Shown: positions 15,720 through 24,933 of the stretch, one piece after another
Layout of the letters: each line of letters starts with the position of its first letter
Numbering within the stretch: position 1 is the stretch's first letter
DNA from: Paracoccus sp. DMF-8
Lineage (GTDB): Bacteria > Pseudomonadota > Alphaproteobacteria > Rhodobacterales > Rhodobacteraceae
Direction of reading: 5' to 3'
DNA: 64,000 nt
Assembly (NCBI RefSeq): GCF_029309835.1
Contig: NZ_JARJHL010000002.1
Location: forward strand, 1-64,000
The notes under the pieces: model-generated
Told to the model about the DNA's origin: nothing
The model's input: only the letters and a program-made list of their open reading frames with translations
Database searches by the model: none
Position numbers and translations under genes: made by a program

Positions 15720-17102
15720 TCAGGCGGGCAGGGCGATTTCTGCCCGCAACCCGCCCAGATCGGAACGGTCCAGCACCAGTTTCCCGCCATGCAGCGCCGC
15801 CAGATCGGCGACGATGGCCAGCCCAAGACCCGAACCCGCAGGGCCGGTTTCGTCCAGCCCGCTGCCACGCGCCAGCGCCAGCGCGTGATCCTTGTCCGAC
15901 ATGCCGGGGCCGTCGTCCTCGATCACGACACGCAGCTCTGCCACGCCTGCCGCCTGCACCGGGCTGGCGCTGATGCGGATGCGGCTGCGCGCCCATTTCG
16001 CGGCGTTCTCGGTCAGGTTGCCGATGATTTCCTCAAGATCCTGACGGTCGCCGGCAAAGGCCAGATCGGGCGGGAGGATGTCGGTCCGGACCGTGATCCC
16101 GGCATCGTCCAGCGGGCGGCGCAGGACCAGCAGGATGTCATCGACAACCGGGCCGATTTCGGTGCGCTGGCCCAGCAGGCGCGGCGCGGCAGAGCTGCGC
16201 GCGCGGCGCAGGTGCCAGCCGATCTGACGGTCCATGCGCGCGATCAGCGCCTGTCCGGGGTGATCGGCGGGCAGGCCGTTCGACAGGGCGGCCAGCGGGG
16301 TTTTCAGCGAATGGGCCAGGTTGCCGACATGTTCGCGCGCGCGCGCCAGAACGCTGCGGTTCTGGTCCAGCAACCCGTTGATCTCGACCGCGATGGGGCG
16401 CAGTTCGGCGACCGGGGGCAGGGGCAGGGTTTCGGATTTGCCCGCGCGGATGCGGCGCAGGTCGCGGCCAAGCCGGTCCAGACTGCGCAGCCCCGCCGTG
16501 ACCTGAATGACAGAGGCCAGCGCCAGCCCGATCCCCAGCATCAGCAATGATATGGCCAGCGGCTTGCGCACCAGCGCCAGACTGCCTTCGATATCGGCCC
16601 GGGGGATGGTGACGGTGACGGCCATGCGGCTGTCGCTGTCGGGCAGGGTAAAGCTGCTGCGGGTCAGGCGCAGGGCTTGACCCGCGGGGCCTGCGATAGT
16701 GGCGCCGCTGCTGTCGCCTGCAGGCACGCTCAGCACATTGTCGAAAAGCGAAGCCGATTTGGCCATCACCCGGCCATCCTCTTCCAGCTGCCAATACCAG
16801 CCGGTCAGCGGCATGGAAAAACGCTGGTCGGCAGGCGGCGTCCCCGCCACCAGCCGCCCGTCATCCGCCACCTGCGCGCCCGCGATCAGCGCCTCGGACA
16901 CGCTGGCGGCCTCGGCATCGAAACGGCCGGTGATGAATTCCTGAAGGATCGCCGAAATCAGCAGATAGCCGGCGACCAGCGCCGCCCCGATCAGCAGCGC
17001 CGACAGCGCCAGCAGGCGCAGCCGGATGGAATCGCCGCGAAACCGGCGCCGGTCATCGGGTTTCGGGTCGTGGGCGTGCGGGTCGCGTGTCGGGTCGTTC
17101 AT
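15720..17102 (-). CDS. Sensor histidine kinase, PhoQ-like
   Basis: This 460-aa membrane kinase has two transmembrane helices (about residues 28-50 and 178-198) around a periplasmic sensor of about 125 residues, followed by a HAMP linker. The phospho-acceptor box is HVGNLAHSLKTPLAALS. The ATP-binding boxes are ENAAKWA, EDDGPGM and GSGLGLAIV. The LAHSLKTPLA form is typical of PhoQ relatives. Its ATG overlaps the end of the response-regulator gene (ATGA), so the order is PepSY gene, regulator, kinase. The signal is unknown. Cations or envelope stress are reasonable candidates for this family. Confidence 0.85.
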   Translation of the reverse strand: MNDPTRDPHAHDPKPDDRRRFRGDSIRLRLLALSALLIGAALVAGYLLISAILQEFITGRFDAEAASVSEALIAGAQVADDGRLVAGTPPADQRFSMPLTGWYWQLEEDGRVMAKSASLFDNVLSVPAGDSSGATIAGPAGQALRLTRSSFTLPDSDSRMAVTVTIPRADIEGSLALVRKPLAISLLMLGIGLALASVIQVTAGLRSLDRLGRDLRRIRAGKSETLPLPPVAELRPIAVEINGLLDQNRSVLARAREHVGNLAHSLKTPLAALSNGLPADHPGQALIARMDRQIGWHLRRARSSAAPRLLGQRTEIGPVVDDILLVLRRPLDDAGITVRTDILPPDLAFAGDRQDLEEIIGNLTENAAKWARSRIRISASPVQAAGVAELRVVIEDDGPGMSDKDHALALARGSGLDETGPAGSGLGLAIVADLAALHGGKLVLDRSDLGGLRAEIALPA

Positions 17103-17761
17103 GCGCGGGTTCGCAGGACATAGCCTTCGCCGCGCCGCGTCTCGATCAGGCCCTCGCCGATCTTGCGGCGCAGGCGGCCGATGACGACCTCGATGGATTT
17201 GAAATCGCGGTCGGCGGCGGCGTCGTAAAGGTGATCGGACAGTTCGGTGCGGCTGACGACGCGATTCTGGTGATGGATCAGATAGGTCAGGATGCGCGCC
17301 TCGAATGCGGTCAGCTTCAGGGCCATGCCGTTCAGGGTGATGATGCCAAGCTGGCTGTCCAGCCGCAGCGGCCCGGCCTCGATCACCGCCTGCGCATGGC
17401 CTGCGGCACGGCGCACAAGGGTTTGCGCGCGGATCACGACCTCGTCCAGACGAAAGGGTTTGACCGCGTAATCATCGGCGCCCGCGCGAAAGCCCGCGAC
17501 CTTGTCGGTCCAGTCGCCCCGCGCGGTCAGGATCAGCACGGGCATGGTGATCCCGGCCTGTCGCCAGCGCGTCAGAACCTCGATCCCCGGCAGGCCCGGC
17601 AGGCCAAGGTCCAGAACCGCCACGTCATAGGATCTGGTCGAACCCTGGAATTCGCCCTGTTCGCCATCCGCCGCGCTGTCGCAGGCAAAGCCGCTGGCCT
17701 GCATCGCCTCGACCAGTTGCGACGACAGCAGGGGGTCGTCTTCGACAATCAGGCATCTCAT
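17099..17761 (-). CDS. Response regulator, OmpR/PhoP family
   Basis: This 220-aa protein has a receiver domain (MRCLIVEDDPLLSSQLVEAM; phospho-acceptor D in VAVLDLGLPGLPG near residue 51; conserved K in AVKPF) and a C-terminal winged helix ending RRGEGYVLRTRA. It is the partner of the kinase downstream and of the PepSY gene upstream, with 4-base overlaps on both sides. Confidence 0.9.
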   Translation of the reverse strand: MRCLIVEDDPLLSSQLVEAMQASGFACDSAADGEQGEFQGSTRSYDVAVLDLGLPGLPGIEVLTRWRQAGITMPVLILTARGDWTDKVAGFRAGADDYAVKPFRLDEVVIRAQTLVRRAAGHAQAVIEAGPLRLDSQLGIITLNGMALKLTAFEARILTYLIHHQNRVVSRTELSDHLYDAAADRDFKSIEVVIGRLRRKIGEGLIETRRGEGYVLRTRA

Positions 17762-18165
17762 TCCGGGGCCCCGTTCCCGTGGCGGCTCCCGTGGCGGCGG
17801 GCCTCGGTCAGGCCGGTGCCGGCGATGTCCAGAAATTCGCCCGTCCGGGCATCCAGACGAAAGAGTAGAACGTCGCGGCGCGGGGTCAGCAGACGCAATT
17901 CGTGAATCAATTCGACACCTTTTTCACGTTCCCAAGGCCGGGGCGGGGCCAGCCTTGCGGCGATCAGCTTGCCATCGAAACGCTCCTCGACCAGATCGGC
18001 GGCGCGGCTGAGCGGCAGGACGTCAAAGCCGTCGAACCGCTCTTCCAGCGCGATATCATCGGGGTCGGGGGGATAGTGGTCACCATCCTCATCCGGCCAT
18101 GCGATGCCCGCGGCCAGCCCAAGGATGGCGGCAAGCGTGCAAAGAATGGCAAGGGCGCGTTTCAT
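17758..18165 (-). CDS. Exported PepSY-domain protein of the two-component operon
   Basis: This 135-aa protein has an N-terminal signal sequence (MKRALAILCTLAAILGLAAG) and one PepSY-like unit: an acidic stretch (LSRAADLVEERFDGKLIAARL), then LLTPRRDVLLFRLDARTGEF with the ending LDIAGTGL. PepSY domains are periplasmic inhibitors or ligand modules. Placement as first gene of the regulator-kinase operon suggests that it modulates the kinase. A similar arrangement is common in Rhodobacterales. Confidence 0.75.
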   Translation of the reverse strand: MKRALAILCTLAAILGLAAGIAWPDEDGDHYPPDPDDIALEERFDGFDVLPLSRAADLVEERFDGKLIAARLAPPRPWEREKGVELIHELRLLTPRRDVLLFRLDARTGEFLDIAGTGLTEARRHGSRHGNGAPE

Positions 18166-18296
18166 GGGGTCAATATAGGGGCATGAATCCCAACGGAAAC
18201 CAAATAGGCCATTGGCCTTTCATTGCCGCGTTCCGACCTATTGATGATCTGCAAGGGGCCACGATCTTTGCCCCGGACCATACAGGAAACACAGAG

Positions 18297-19142
18297 ATGA
18301 GCAGATTTTTCAAAGGCACCGTTGCCGCATTTGCCCTGGGCGCCGTGATCGGCATGCCGCTGTCGTCGCTGGCACAGGACAGCGACGCCCCCGCGCAGGA
18401 AACCACCCGGCAGGCGCCCGCCGCCGATCTGCCGCCGCTGCTGCAATCGCTGAACCTCGGCGATCTGCGCATCAAGGATGAGCGTCGCGGCGGCAAGCGC
18501 ATCAAGGGCGAAACCGCCGAAGGGCTGGAAATCCGCGCCTTTGTCGATGAGGCGGGCAATCTGCGCGGCATCTTTGCCGGTGACGATGACGATGACGATG
18601 ACGCACAGGCCGCCCTGCCGCAGGCCGTCATCGACCAGATGATCCCCGAAGCCGTGCGCAGTCAGGAGATTCTGGGCCAGATCGCGACGGTTTCGGCGAT
18701 CTTCAGCCATGATCGCGGCGTGATGGTCGCGGGCGCCGATGCGGATGGCGAAGACATCCGTGCGGTCTTTACCACGGATGGCACGCTGATGCGCTTTGGC
18801 CGTGGCGATGATGCGATGGGCCCCAAGGGCGGCTGGCATCACAAGGGCAAGGGCGATGACCGCCGCGAGGGGCGTGGCCGCCACGACGACGACCGGGGCG
18901 GAAAATTTCATCGCGACCGTCATGGTGACCGCCACGGCGATCACGCCGAACGTGGCCCGCGCGGCGCCGCCCTGAACGAGGAAAAGCTGCGCGAGGCCCT
19001 GGGGGCGGCGGGCTATACCGCGCTTGGCGACATGTCGCGCCAGGGGCCGCGCATGGTGGTCGAGGCGACCAATCCGCAAGGCGAATCCGTGGTTGTCGAG
19101 GTGAACCCCGGTGGCGAGGTCGTGCGCGAATCTGCCCGGTGA
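18297..19142 (+). CDS. Secreted Asp/His-rich protein with PepSY-like repeats
   Basis: The protein has 281 aa from the ATG at 18297, with AGGAAA about eight bases upstream. The signal peptide is about residues 1-28 (FALGAVIGMPLSSLAQ). Near residue 98 there is a run of seven aspartates. Residues about 180-225 are packed with His, Asp and Arg (HHKGKGDDRREGRGRHDDDR). The ending NPQGESVVVEVNPGGEVV resembles PepSY motifs. Such composition suggests divalent-cation binding. It is divergent from the PhoPQ-like operon, so regulation by that system is plausible. Function is not known. Confidence 0.65.
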   Translation: MSRFFKGTVAAFALGAVIGMPLSSLAQDSDAPAQETTRQAPAADLPPLLQSLNLGDLRIKDERRGGKRIKGETAEGLEIRAFVDEAGNLRGIFAGDDDDDDDAQAALPQAVIDQMIPEAVRSQEILGQIATVSAIFSHDRGVMVAGADADGEDIRAVFTTDGTLMRFGRGDDAMGPKGGWHHKGKGDDRREGRGRHDDDRGGKFHRDRHGDRHGDHAERGPRGAALNEEKLREALGAAGYTALGDMSRQGPRMVVEATNPQGESVVVEVNPGGEVVRESAR

Positions 19143-19221
19143 TCGCGCGGACAAGCATCTGAATCCGCTGAACGACCGGCGTCAGGGGCAGAAAACAGGC
19201 AGGACGGTCGCAGGCGGCGGG

Positions 19222-19252
19222 ATCGGGGCATGGCTTTCCATGCCCCGATTTC
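19222..19252 (+). terminator. Strong hairpin after the Asp/His-rich gene
   Basis: A perfect 12-bp stem (ATCGGGGCATGG at 19222-19233 and CCATGCCCCGAT at 19238-19249) with a CTTT loop is followed by TTCC. It separates the secreted-protein gene from the opg operon. Confidence 0.65.
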
Positions 19253-19404
19253 CGATGACATGGCTTCACATTTCTGTTGCTTTTGCGTTTGGGGTCGGCG
19301 GCAAGATGCTGCTGACCTTAAAACTACTTGCGACTGACGGGCGTCGATGCGAAACCCGCTGGAAAATTCTGGCCGTCTGGCCGACTGCTTCATGGGGACG
19401 GGCG

Positions 19405-20982
19405 ATGCATCGTCGTAGCTTTGTCATGTCATCCGCCGCCGCGCTTGCTGCAGCTGGCGGTTTTTCGAATGCCGCCTTTGCGCAAGAGGGGGCAACCCCC
19501 GATCCTGTGGCGCAGGACACGCCGGAATCGGGCGAGATCGTCACCCCCGACCGCTTCGATTTCAACGAGGTGATCGAGATCGCCCGTCAGACCGCCGGCC
19601 GCGAATACGTCGCCCCGGCCTCGACGCTCGAAGGCAGTTTTGCCGGGCTGAACTATGACCAGTATCGCGCGATCCGCTATCGCCGCGACCGCGACCCCTG
19701 GGCGGGCAACCGCGATTTTGCGCTGGACCTGCTGCCGCCCGGCGCGATCTTTCACGAGCCGGTCGAAATCAATCTGGTCAGCGATGGTGTCGCCACGACG
19801 CTGAAATTCGACCCGCGGCTGTTCGAATTCGACACGGCGCAATTCCCTGACGGGCCGGATTACGATACCGTCGGGAACATGGGTTTTTCCGGCTTTCGCC
19901 TGCGCACGCCGCTGAACCGCCCGGATGTCATGGACGAATTCGCGGTCTTTCAGGGCGCCAGCTATTTCCGGGCCGTGTCGCGCGGCACGCTATACGGGCT
20001 GTCGGCCCGCGGTCTGGCGATCAACACCGGCCGCCCCGAGGGCGAGGAGTTCCCGATCTTTCGCAGCTTCTGGATCTATGACCCTGAATCGCAGGAAAGA
20101 TCCGTCCGGGTCAATGCGCTGCTGGACAGCCGTTCGATCACCGGTGCCTATGAATTCATCCTGTCGCCGGGGGCCGAGACGATCATCAACACCCGCGCGG
20201 TGCTGTTCCCGCGCCGCGATGTGCAGAATATCGGCATCGCACCCCTGACCTCGATGTATTGGTTCGGGCCGGGCGACCGCTCGCGGATCGACGACTACCG
20301 TCCCTCGGTCCATGACAGCGACGGGTTGCAGATGCTGACCGGGTCGGAAACGCGGATCTGGCGGGCGCTGTCGGGGCCGACGACGCTGCAGTTTTCGTCC
20401 TTCATGGACAATGATCCGCTTGGCTTCGGCCTGGCTCAACGCGCCCGCGATTTCAGATCCTATGAGGATGCCGAGGCGCGCTATGAGCTGCGCCCCTCGG
20501 CCTGGATCGCGCCGCAGGGGGATTGGGGGCGCGGTTCGGTCACGCTGGTCGAAATTCCGGTCGAAAACGAATTCAACGACAATATCGTGTCCTTCTGGCA
20601 GCCCGCCGATCCGCTGAAGGCAGGCGAGCGTCACGAGTTCAGCTATACTCTGACGTTCTCCGAACAAATACCTGATTCTGCACCGATTTCGCGGGTTTTG
20701 CGGACCATGTCCGGGCGTGCGGTGAACAATCCGCAGGCGCGGAACTATATCGTCGATTTCGACCTGTCGCTGTTCGGCGGCGACGATCCCGTGGCGCAGA
20801 TCAAGGCTTCGTCCGGGCGGATCGGGGAAAGCTATCTGAAGCGTCTGCCCGCAAAGGACCGGATGCGCCTGTCCTTTGAATTCATCCCCGACAGCAGCCG
20901 GGTCGTCGATCTGTCGGCCGTTCTGAACGGTCCCGAAGGTCCGCTCAGTGAAACCTGGGTCGCCCGCTGGTCGCGCGAATGA
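19405..20982 (+). CDS. opgG: Glucan biosynthesis protein OpgG/MdoG
   Basis: The protein has 525 aa from the ATG at 19405. The signal has the twin arginines and hydrophobic core of a Tat peptide (MHRRSFVMSSAAALAAAGGF). The mature part shows the MdoG opening FDFNEVIEIARQTAGREYVA and the GLNYDQYRAIRYRR motif. The protein works in the periplasm in forming the branched beta-glucan chains of osmoregulated periplasmic glucans. It heads the opgG-opgH-opgC operon. The opgH start is 13 bases after its stop. Confidence 0.95.
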   Translation: MHRRSFVMSSAAALAAAGGFSNAAFAQEGATPDPVAQDTPESGEIVTPDRFDFNEVIEIARQTAGREYVAPASTLEGSFAGLNYDQYRAIRYRRDRDPWAGNRDFALDLLPPGAIFHEPVEINLVSDGVATTLKFDPRLFEFDTAQFPDGPDYDTVGNMGFSGFRLRTPLNRPDVMDEFAVFQGASYFRAVSRGTLYGLSARGLAINTGRPEGEEFPIFRSFWIYDPESQERSVRVNALLDSRSITGAYEFILSPGAETIINTRAVLFPRRDVQNIGIAPLTSMYWFGPGDRSRIDDYRPSVHDSDGLQMLTGSETRIWRALSGPTTLQFSSFMDNDPLGFGLAQRARDFRSYEDAEARYELRPSAWIAPQGDWGRGSVTLVEIPVENEFNDNIVSFWQPADPLKAGERHEFSYTLTFSEQIPDSAPISRVLRTMSGRAVNNPQARNYIVDFDLSLFGGDDPVAQIKASSGRIGESYLKRLPAKDRMRLSFEFIPDSSRVVDLSAVLNGPEGPLSETWVARWSRE

Positions 20983-20995
20983 GGTATCTGGAACC

Positions 20996-23140
20996 GTGAC
21001 CGATACCGCTACCCATCCGGCAAGCGAGACGCGGCTGCTTGATCTGCCGATCGAGCAGATCGCGAATGAAACCCCTGATTACGCCGGCCTTGCGACCCCG
21101 CCAGAGGCGCCGATGGCGATGCCGGAACAGGATTTCCGCGCCGCGCCCCCCGAAGGTCCCCGGGTCGGATCCCCCGGCCTGCGCACCATTCTGGCGCGGA
21201 TCATCGCCTTTGGCGGCACGCTGGCCGTGGGCGCCTATGGCACCTCGGAAATGCTGCTGGTCTTTGGCGAGAACATCACCTTTCTGCAGGTGGTTCTGCT
21301 GGTGCTGTTCGGGATCACCTTCAGTTGGGTGGGGTTTTCCTTTTGCTCGATGCTGGCGGGTTTTCTGGCCCCGCGGCTGCGCACGCCGACCGGGCCGAAC
21401 GACGCCCGCATTGCCATCGTCATGCCGGTCTATCACGAAAACCCGGCCGAAACGACCGGTCTGCTGGCCGCATTGGCCCGCGATCTTTATCGCGAGGGGC
21501 TGGCCGAACGGACCGAGATATTCATCCTTTCGGACAGTCGCAAGCCGGAACTGCTGGTTGCCGAAATGGCGGCCGTCAGCCGGTTGCGCGACCTGTCACC
21601 GGTGCCGGTCTGGTATCGCCGCCGGGTGACCAACGAAGGCCGCAAGGCAGGCAATGTCGCCGAATTCATCCGCCGTTGGGGCGGGCGCTACGATCAGTTC
21701 GTGGTGCTGGACGCTGACAGCGTGATGAGCGCCGCCACCATCAAGGCCCTGTCGGCGCGGATGAATGCCGATGCGACGGTCGGTCTGATCCAGACCATGC
21801 CGATGCTGGTCGGGGGGCAGACCATGTTCGCGCGGCTGACCCAGTTCGCGGGCCGCGTCTATGGCCCCGCGATCGCGCGCGGTGTGGCCGCATGGTCGGG
21901 CGACAGCGGTAATTTCTGGGGCCATAACGCGATCATCCGGGTCGCAGCCTTTGCCCGCTGCTGCGGGTTGCCCGACCTGCCGGGCAAGGCGCCGTTCGGC
22001 GGCGCCGTCCTGAGCCATGACTTTGTCGAGGCGGCGCTGATGCGGCGCGCGGGCTGGAAGGTGCGGCTGGATTACGACCTTCGCGGCAGTTTCGAAGGCG
22101 GCCCGCCGACCCTGCTGGACATGGCGCTGCGCGAACGGCGTTGGGCGCAGGGCAACCTGCAACATCTGCGCATCATCAATGCGCGCGGCTTCAAATGGAT
22201 CAGCCGGGTGCATTTCACCATCGGCGTGCTGGGCTTTCTGATGTCGCCGATCTGGCTGGCAATGATTCTGGTGGGGCTGGCGCTGTCGGCGAATGTGCTG
22301 CTGTCGCGCCCGGATTATTTCCCGCAGACCTATCAGCTTTTCCCCGAATGGCCGGTCTTTGACCCGGTCAGGATGCTGTGGCTGTTCGTCGTCGCGATGA
22401 GCTTTCTGCTGGTTCCGAAATTCCTGTCCATCGCCCGGGCATGGCTGCGGCCGCTGGCGCGGAATTCGGGCGGCAAGGTCCGGCTGCTGGCCTCGGCCCT
22501 GTTTGAAATCATCCTGTCGGCGCTGATCGCGCCGGTGCAGATGCTGATCCAGACCCGTCAGATCTATGACATCCTGCGCGGCCGCGATTCCGGGTGGGAG
22601 GCGCAGGTCCGCGCCGGTCAGATGCCGCCCTGGTCGGTGGTGCTGCGCCGTCATGCGCTGCATGTCGCCCTGGGCGCCCTGACGCTGCTGGTGCTGGCCT
22701 ATCTGTCGCCCGAACAGCTGATCTGGCTGTCGCCGATTCTGGCCGGGCTGATCCTGTCGCCGGTGACCTCGCGCGTGTCGGCCAGCGCGGTTTTGGGGCG
22801 TTGGGCGCGGCGGCAGGGCCTGCTGGTCACCCCCGAGGAACGCGACCCGCCCGAGGTGCTGACCGCCGCCAATGCGCTGGCGCATCGGATCGGCAATGGC
22901 GCGCAGGTCACGCTGGACGATCTGCCGGGCAACCCGGCGGCGCTGGCCCGGCATCGGGCGCTGATGCCGGTTCCGGTTCAGCGTCCCGCAGCCAAGCGTC
23001 TGGATGCGATTTCCGGCGCGGCCAAGATCGCCGCCGCGCAGACGCGGGCCGAGGCGATATCCTTTCTGACCCCCCCGGAGCTTCTGGCCCTTATGGAGGA
23101 ACGCGAGCTGCTTGACGCCTGGATGCGGTTGCCTGCATGA
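20996..23140 (+). CDS. opgH: Glucans biosynthesis glucosyltransferase OpgH/MdoH
   Basis: The protein has 714 aa from the GTG at 20996; GAGG lies 11 bases upstream. It is an inner-membrane family-2 glycosyltransferase that polymerises UDP-glucose into the glucan backbone and moves it across the membrane. It has two N-terminal membrane helices (about residues 65-125). The cytoplasmic domain has VLDADSVMS (DxD type), the acceptor region GHNAIIRV, and ERRWAQGNLQH (the Q/RxxRW motif). Several C-terminal helices follow. An ATG at 20948 would overlap opgG and is less likely. Confidence 0.95.
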   Translation: MTDTATHPASETRLLDLPIEQIANETPDYAGLATPPEAPMAMPEQDFRAAPPEGPRVGSPGLRTILARIIAFGGTLAVGAYGTSEMLLVFGENITFLQVVLLVLFGITFSWVGFSFCSMLAGFLAPRLRTPTGPNDARIAIVMPVYHENPAETTGLLAALARDLYREGLAERTEIFILSDSRKPELLVAEMAAVSRLRDLSPVPVWYRRRVTNEGRKAGNVAEFIRRWGGRYDQFVVLDADSVMSAATIKALSARMNADATVGLIQTMPMLVGGQTMFARLTQFAGRVYGPAIARGVAAWSGDSGNFWGHNAIIRVAAFARCCGLPDLPGKAPFGGAVLSHDFVEAALMRRAGWKVRLDYDLRGSFEGGPPTLLDMALRERRWAQGNLQHLRIINARGFKWISRVHFTIGVLGFLMSPIWLAMILVGLALSANVLLSRPDYFPQTYQLFPEWPVFDPVRMLWLFVVAMSFLLVPKFLSIARAWLRPLARNSGGKVRLLASALFEIILSALIAPVQMLIQTRQIYDILRGRDSGWEAQVRAGQMPPWSVVLRRHALHVALGALTLLVLAYLSPEQLIWLSPILAGLILSPVTSRVSASAVLGRWARRQGLLVTPEERDPPEVLTAANALAHRIGNGAQVTLDDLPGNPAALARHRALMPVPVQRPAAKRLDAISGAAKIAAAQTRAEAISFLTPPELLALMEERELLDAWMRLPA

Positions 23141-24276
23141 GCCGGATCGCCTGGCTGGATATGCTGCGCGGCTATGCGCTGGTCTGCATCATGCTGGACC
23201 ATATGCCGATTTCGGTGCTGCGCAATCTGACGCTGACGAATTTCGTCGTCTTTGACGCGGCAGAGCTGTTCGTGCTGCTGTCGGGCTTTCTGGTCGGGCT
23301 GGTCTGGGTCAAGGTGGCGGGCGCGGACGGTGTCACCGCGGCGCAGAAACGGTTCTGGCGCCGGGCCTTTCAGGTCTGGCGGGCGCTGATCGTCGGTGCC
23401 ATCGCACTGGCGCTGCTGTCGGCGCTGCTGTTCTCGCTGGAGTTGAAACATACCGCCGTCTGGTTCCAGTATTCGATCTGGATCATCGAAAACCCGCTTG
23501 GTTATATCGCCACGGTCGCGCTGATGTGGATGCAGCCGAACCTGATGGATGTGCTGGCGCTTTATGTCCTGCTGATCGCCACGGTGCCGGTCGCGGTGCC
23601 GCTGTTGCAGCGCTGGCCGGTGCTGTTCATGGCCGGATCCGTCGCGATCTGGCTGGCGGCGCTGCCCCTGAACGCGATGATCCCGAACCAGCGACCGGGG
23701 CCGGGCCTGCTGTTCAACCCCTTTGGCTGGCAGCTTCTGTTCTTTGTCGGGGTCGCCCTGGGCATGTATCGCGAGGCGCTGATGCGGGTGCTGAAACCCT
23801 GGTCGCGCTGGATCACCATCGCATCGGCGCTGGTGCTGCTGTTCAGCTTTGTCATCGTCATCGCCGCAAGGATCGGAGAACCGGTTCAGGCGCTGCGTGA
23901 CGTGATGTTCATGGTCCATGGCAAGATCGACAAATGGTCGCTGGATTTCATGCGGCTGCTTGCGGTCATGGCGGCAAGCTGGCTGGTTTCGGTGCCGCTG
24001 TCGCCGCAGTTCGGCCGGATGGCCGCGACCACGCCGGGGCGCGCATTGGCCGAAATCGGGCGCGGCGGGCTGTGGGCCTTTGTCGCCTGCGTTCTGTTGT
24101 CGATTTTCGGCGACGCGATGGAGATGATGGCCCCCAAGAACGCCCTTGGCTGGATCCTGCGCGTGATGATCGACATCTGGGTCGTCGTGGCGCTGTGGGC
24201 GATGTCGGCGGCGTGGTTGCGGCGGGACGAGTTTATCGGGCAGTATCGCGCGACCCGTGCCTCGCGCGCGGGCTGA
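23137..24276 (+). CDS. opgC: OpgC-family membrane acyltransferase
   Basis: This 379-aa protein has about ten membrane helices. It begins MSRIAWLDMLRGYALVCIML with DHMPISVLR, which carries the His of the acyltransferase fold. OpgC adds succinyl groups to periplasmic glucans and gives them negative charge. It overlaps opgH by ATGA, which supports joint expression and the functional assignment. Confidence 0.92.
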   Translation: MSRIAWLDMLRGYALVCIMLDHMPISVLRNLTLTNFVVFDAAELFVLLSGFLVGLVWVKVAGADGVTAAQKRFWRRAFQVWRALIVGAIALALLSALLFSLELKHTAVWFQYSIWIIENPLGYIATVALMWMQPNLMDVLALYVLLIATVPVAVPLLQRWPVLFMAGSVAIWLAALPLNAMIPNQRPGPGLLFNPFGWQLLFFVGVALGMYREALMRVLKPWSRWITIASALVLLFSFVIVIAARIGEPVQALRDVMFMVHGKIDKWSLDFMRLLAVMAASWLVSVPLSPQFGRMAATTPGRALAEIGRGGLWAFVACVLLSIFGDAMEMMAPKNALGWILRVMIDIWVVVALWAMSAAWLRRDEFIGQYRATRASRAG

Positions 24277-24309
24277 GAACGCATCGGGCAGCAAAGGACC
24301 AGCGCGCGC

Positions 24310-24933
24310 GTGGCGGAAGGCTTTCCCCTGACCTTGCCGGGCATGAAGATCGGTTTGCTGGGCGGGTCCTTTGATCCGGCCCATGCGGGTCATGTCCATA
24401 TCACCGAAATGGCGCTGCGCCGCTTTGGGCTGGACCGGGTCTGGTGGCTGGTCAGCCCCGGCAATCCGCTGAAGGCCCATGGCCCGGCGCCCTTGCCCGA
24501 CCGCATCGCCGAGGCGCGGCGGATCATGGATGATCCGCGCGTCATCGTCACCGGCATCGAACAGGCCCTTGGCACCCGCATGACCGCCGACACCATCGCC
24601 GCGCTGCGCAGGCATTACCCGCAGGTGCGTTTCGTCTGGCTGATGGGGGCCGACAATCTGGTGCAATTCGACAAATGGGACCGCTGGCAAGAGATTGCGG
24701 CCTCGGTGCCCATCGGCGTGATTGCGCGCCCCGGCTGGCGGATGCCGGCCCGCTTCTCGAAAACCGCGCGGGTTCTGGGCAAGATGCGCCTGCCCGAATC
24801 AAAGGCGCGGCTTCTGGCGCAGTCAAAGCCGCCTGTCTGGGCGATGATCAATGTGCCGATGAGCAGGCTGTCGTCCAGCGCGATCCGTGCCGAACGCCGC
24901 AGGGCTGCCGTGAAAGAGGAACAACGAAGATGA
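24310..24933 (+). CDS. nadD: Nicotinate-nucleotide adenylyltransferase NadD
   Basis: The protein has 207 aa from the GTG at 24310; an ATG at residue 12 is an alternative. The enzyme joins ATP and nicotinate mononucleotide to make deamido-NAD in the cytoplasm. The nucleotidyltransferase signature is [20 protein letters not shown], containing HxGH, near residues 15-34. [19 protein letters not shown] follows, and a C-terminal [10 protein letters not shown] matches the ISSTxIR motif. It lies 33 bases after opgC and overlaps dacB. Confidence 0.95.
   Translation: MAEGFPLTLPGMKIGLLGGSFDPAHAGHVHITEMALRRFGLDRVWWLVSPGNPLKAHGPAPLPDRIAEARRIMDDPRVIVTGIEQALGTRMTADTIAALRRHYPQVRFVWLMGADNLVQFDKWDRWQEIAASVPIGVIARPGWRMPARFSKTARVLGKMRLPESKARLLAQSKPPVWAMINVPMSRLSSSAIRAERRRAAVKEEQRR

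Noticed and set aside
21596-22954. 452-codon minus-strand frame across opgH
   Set aside because: Gln/Arg/His-rich antisense reading of a clear glycosyltransferase gene.
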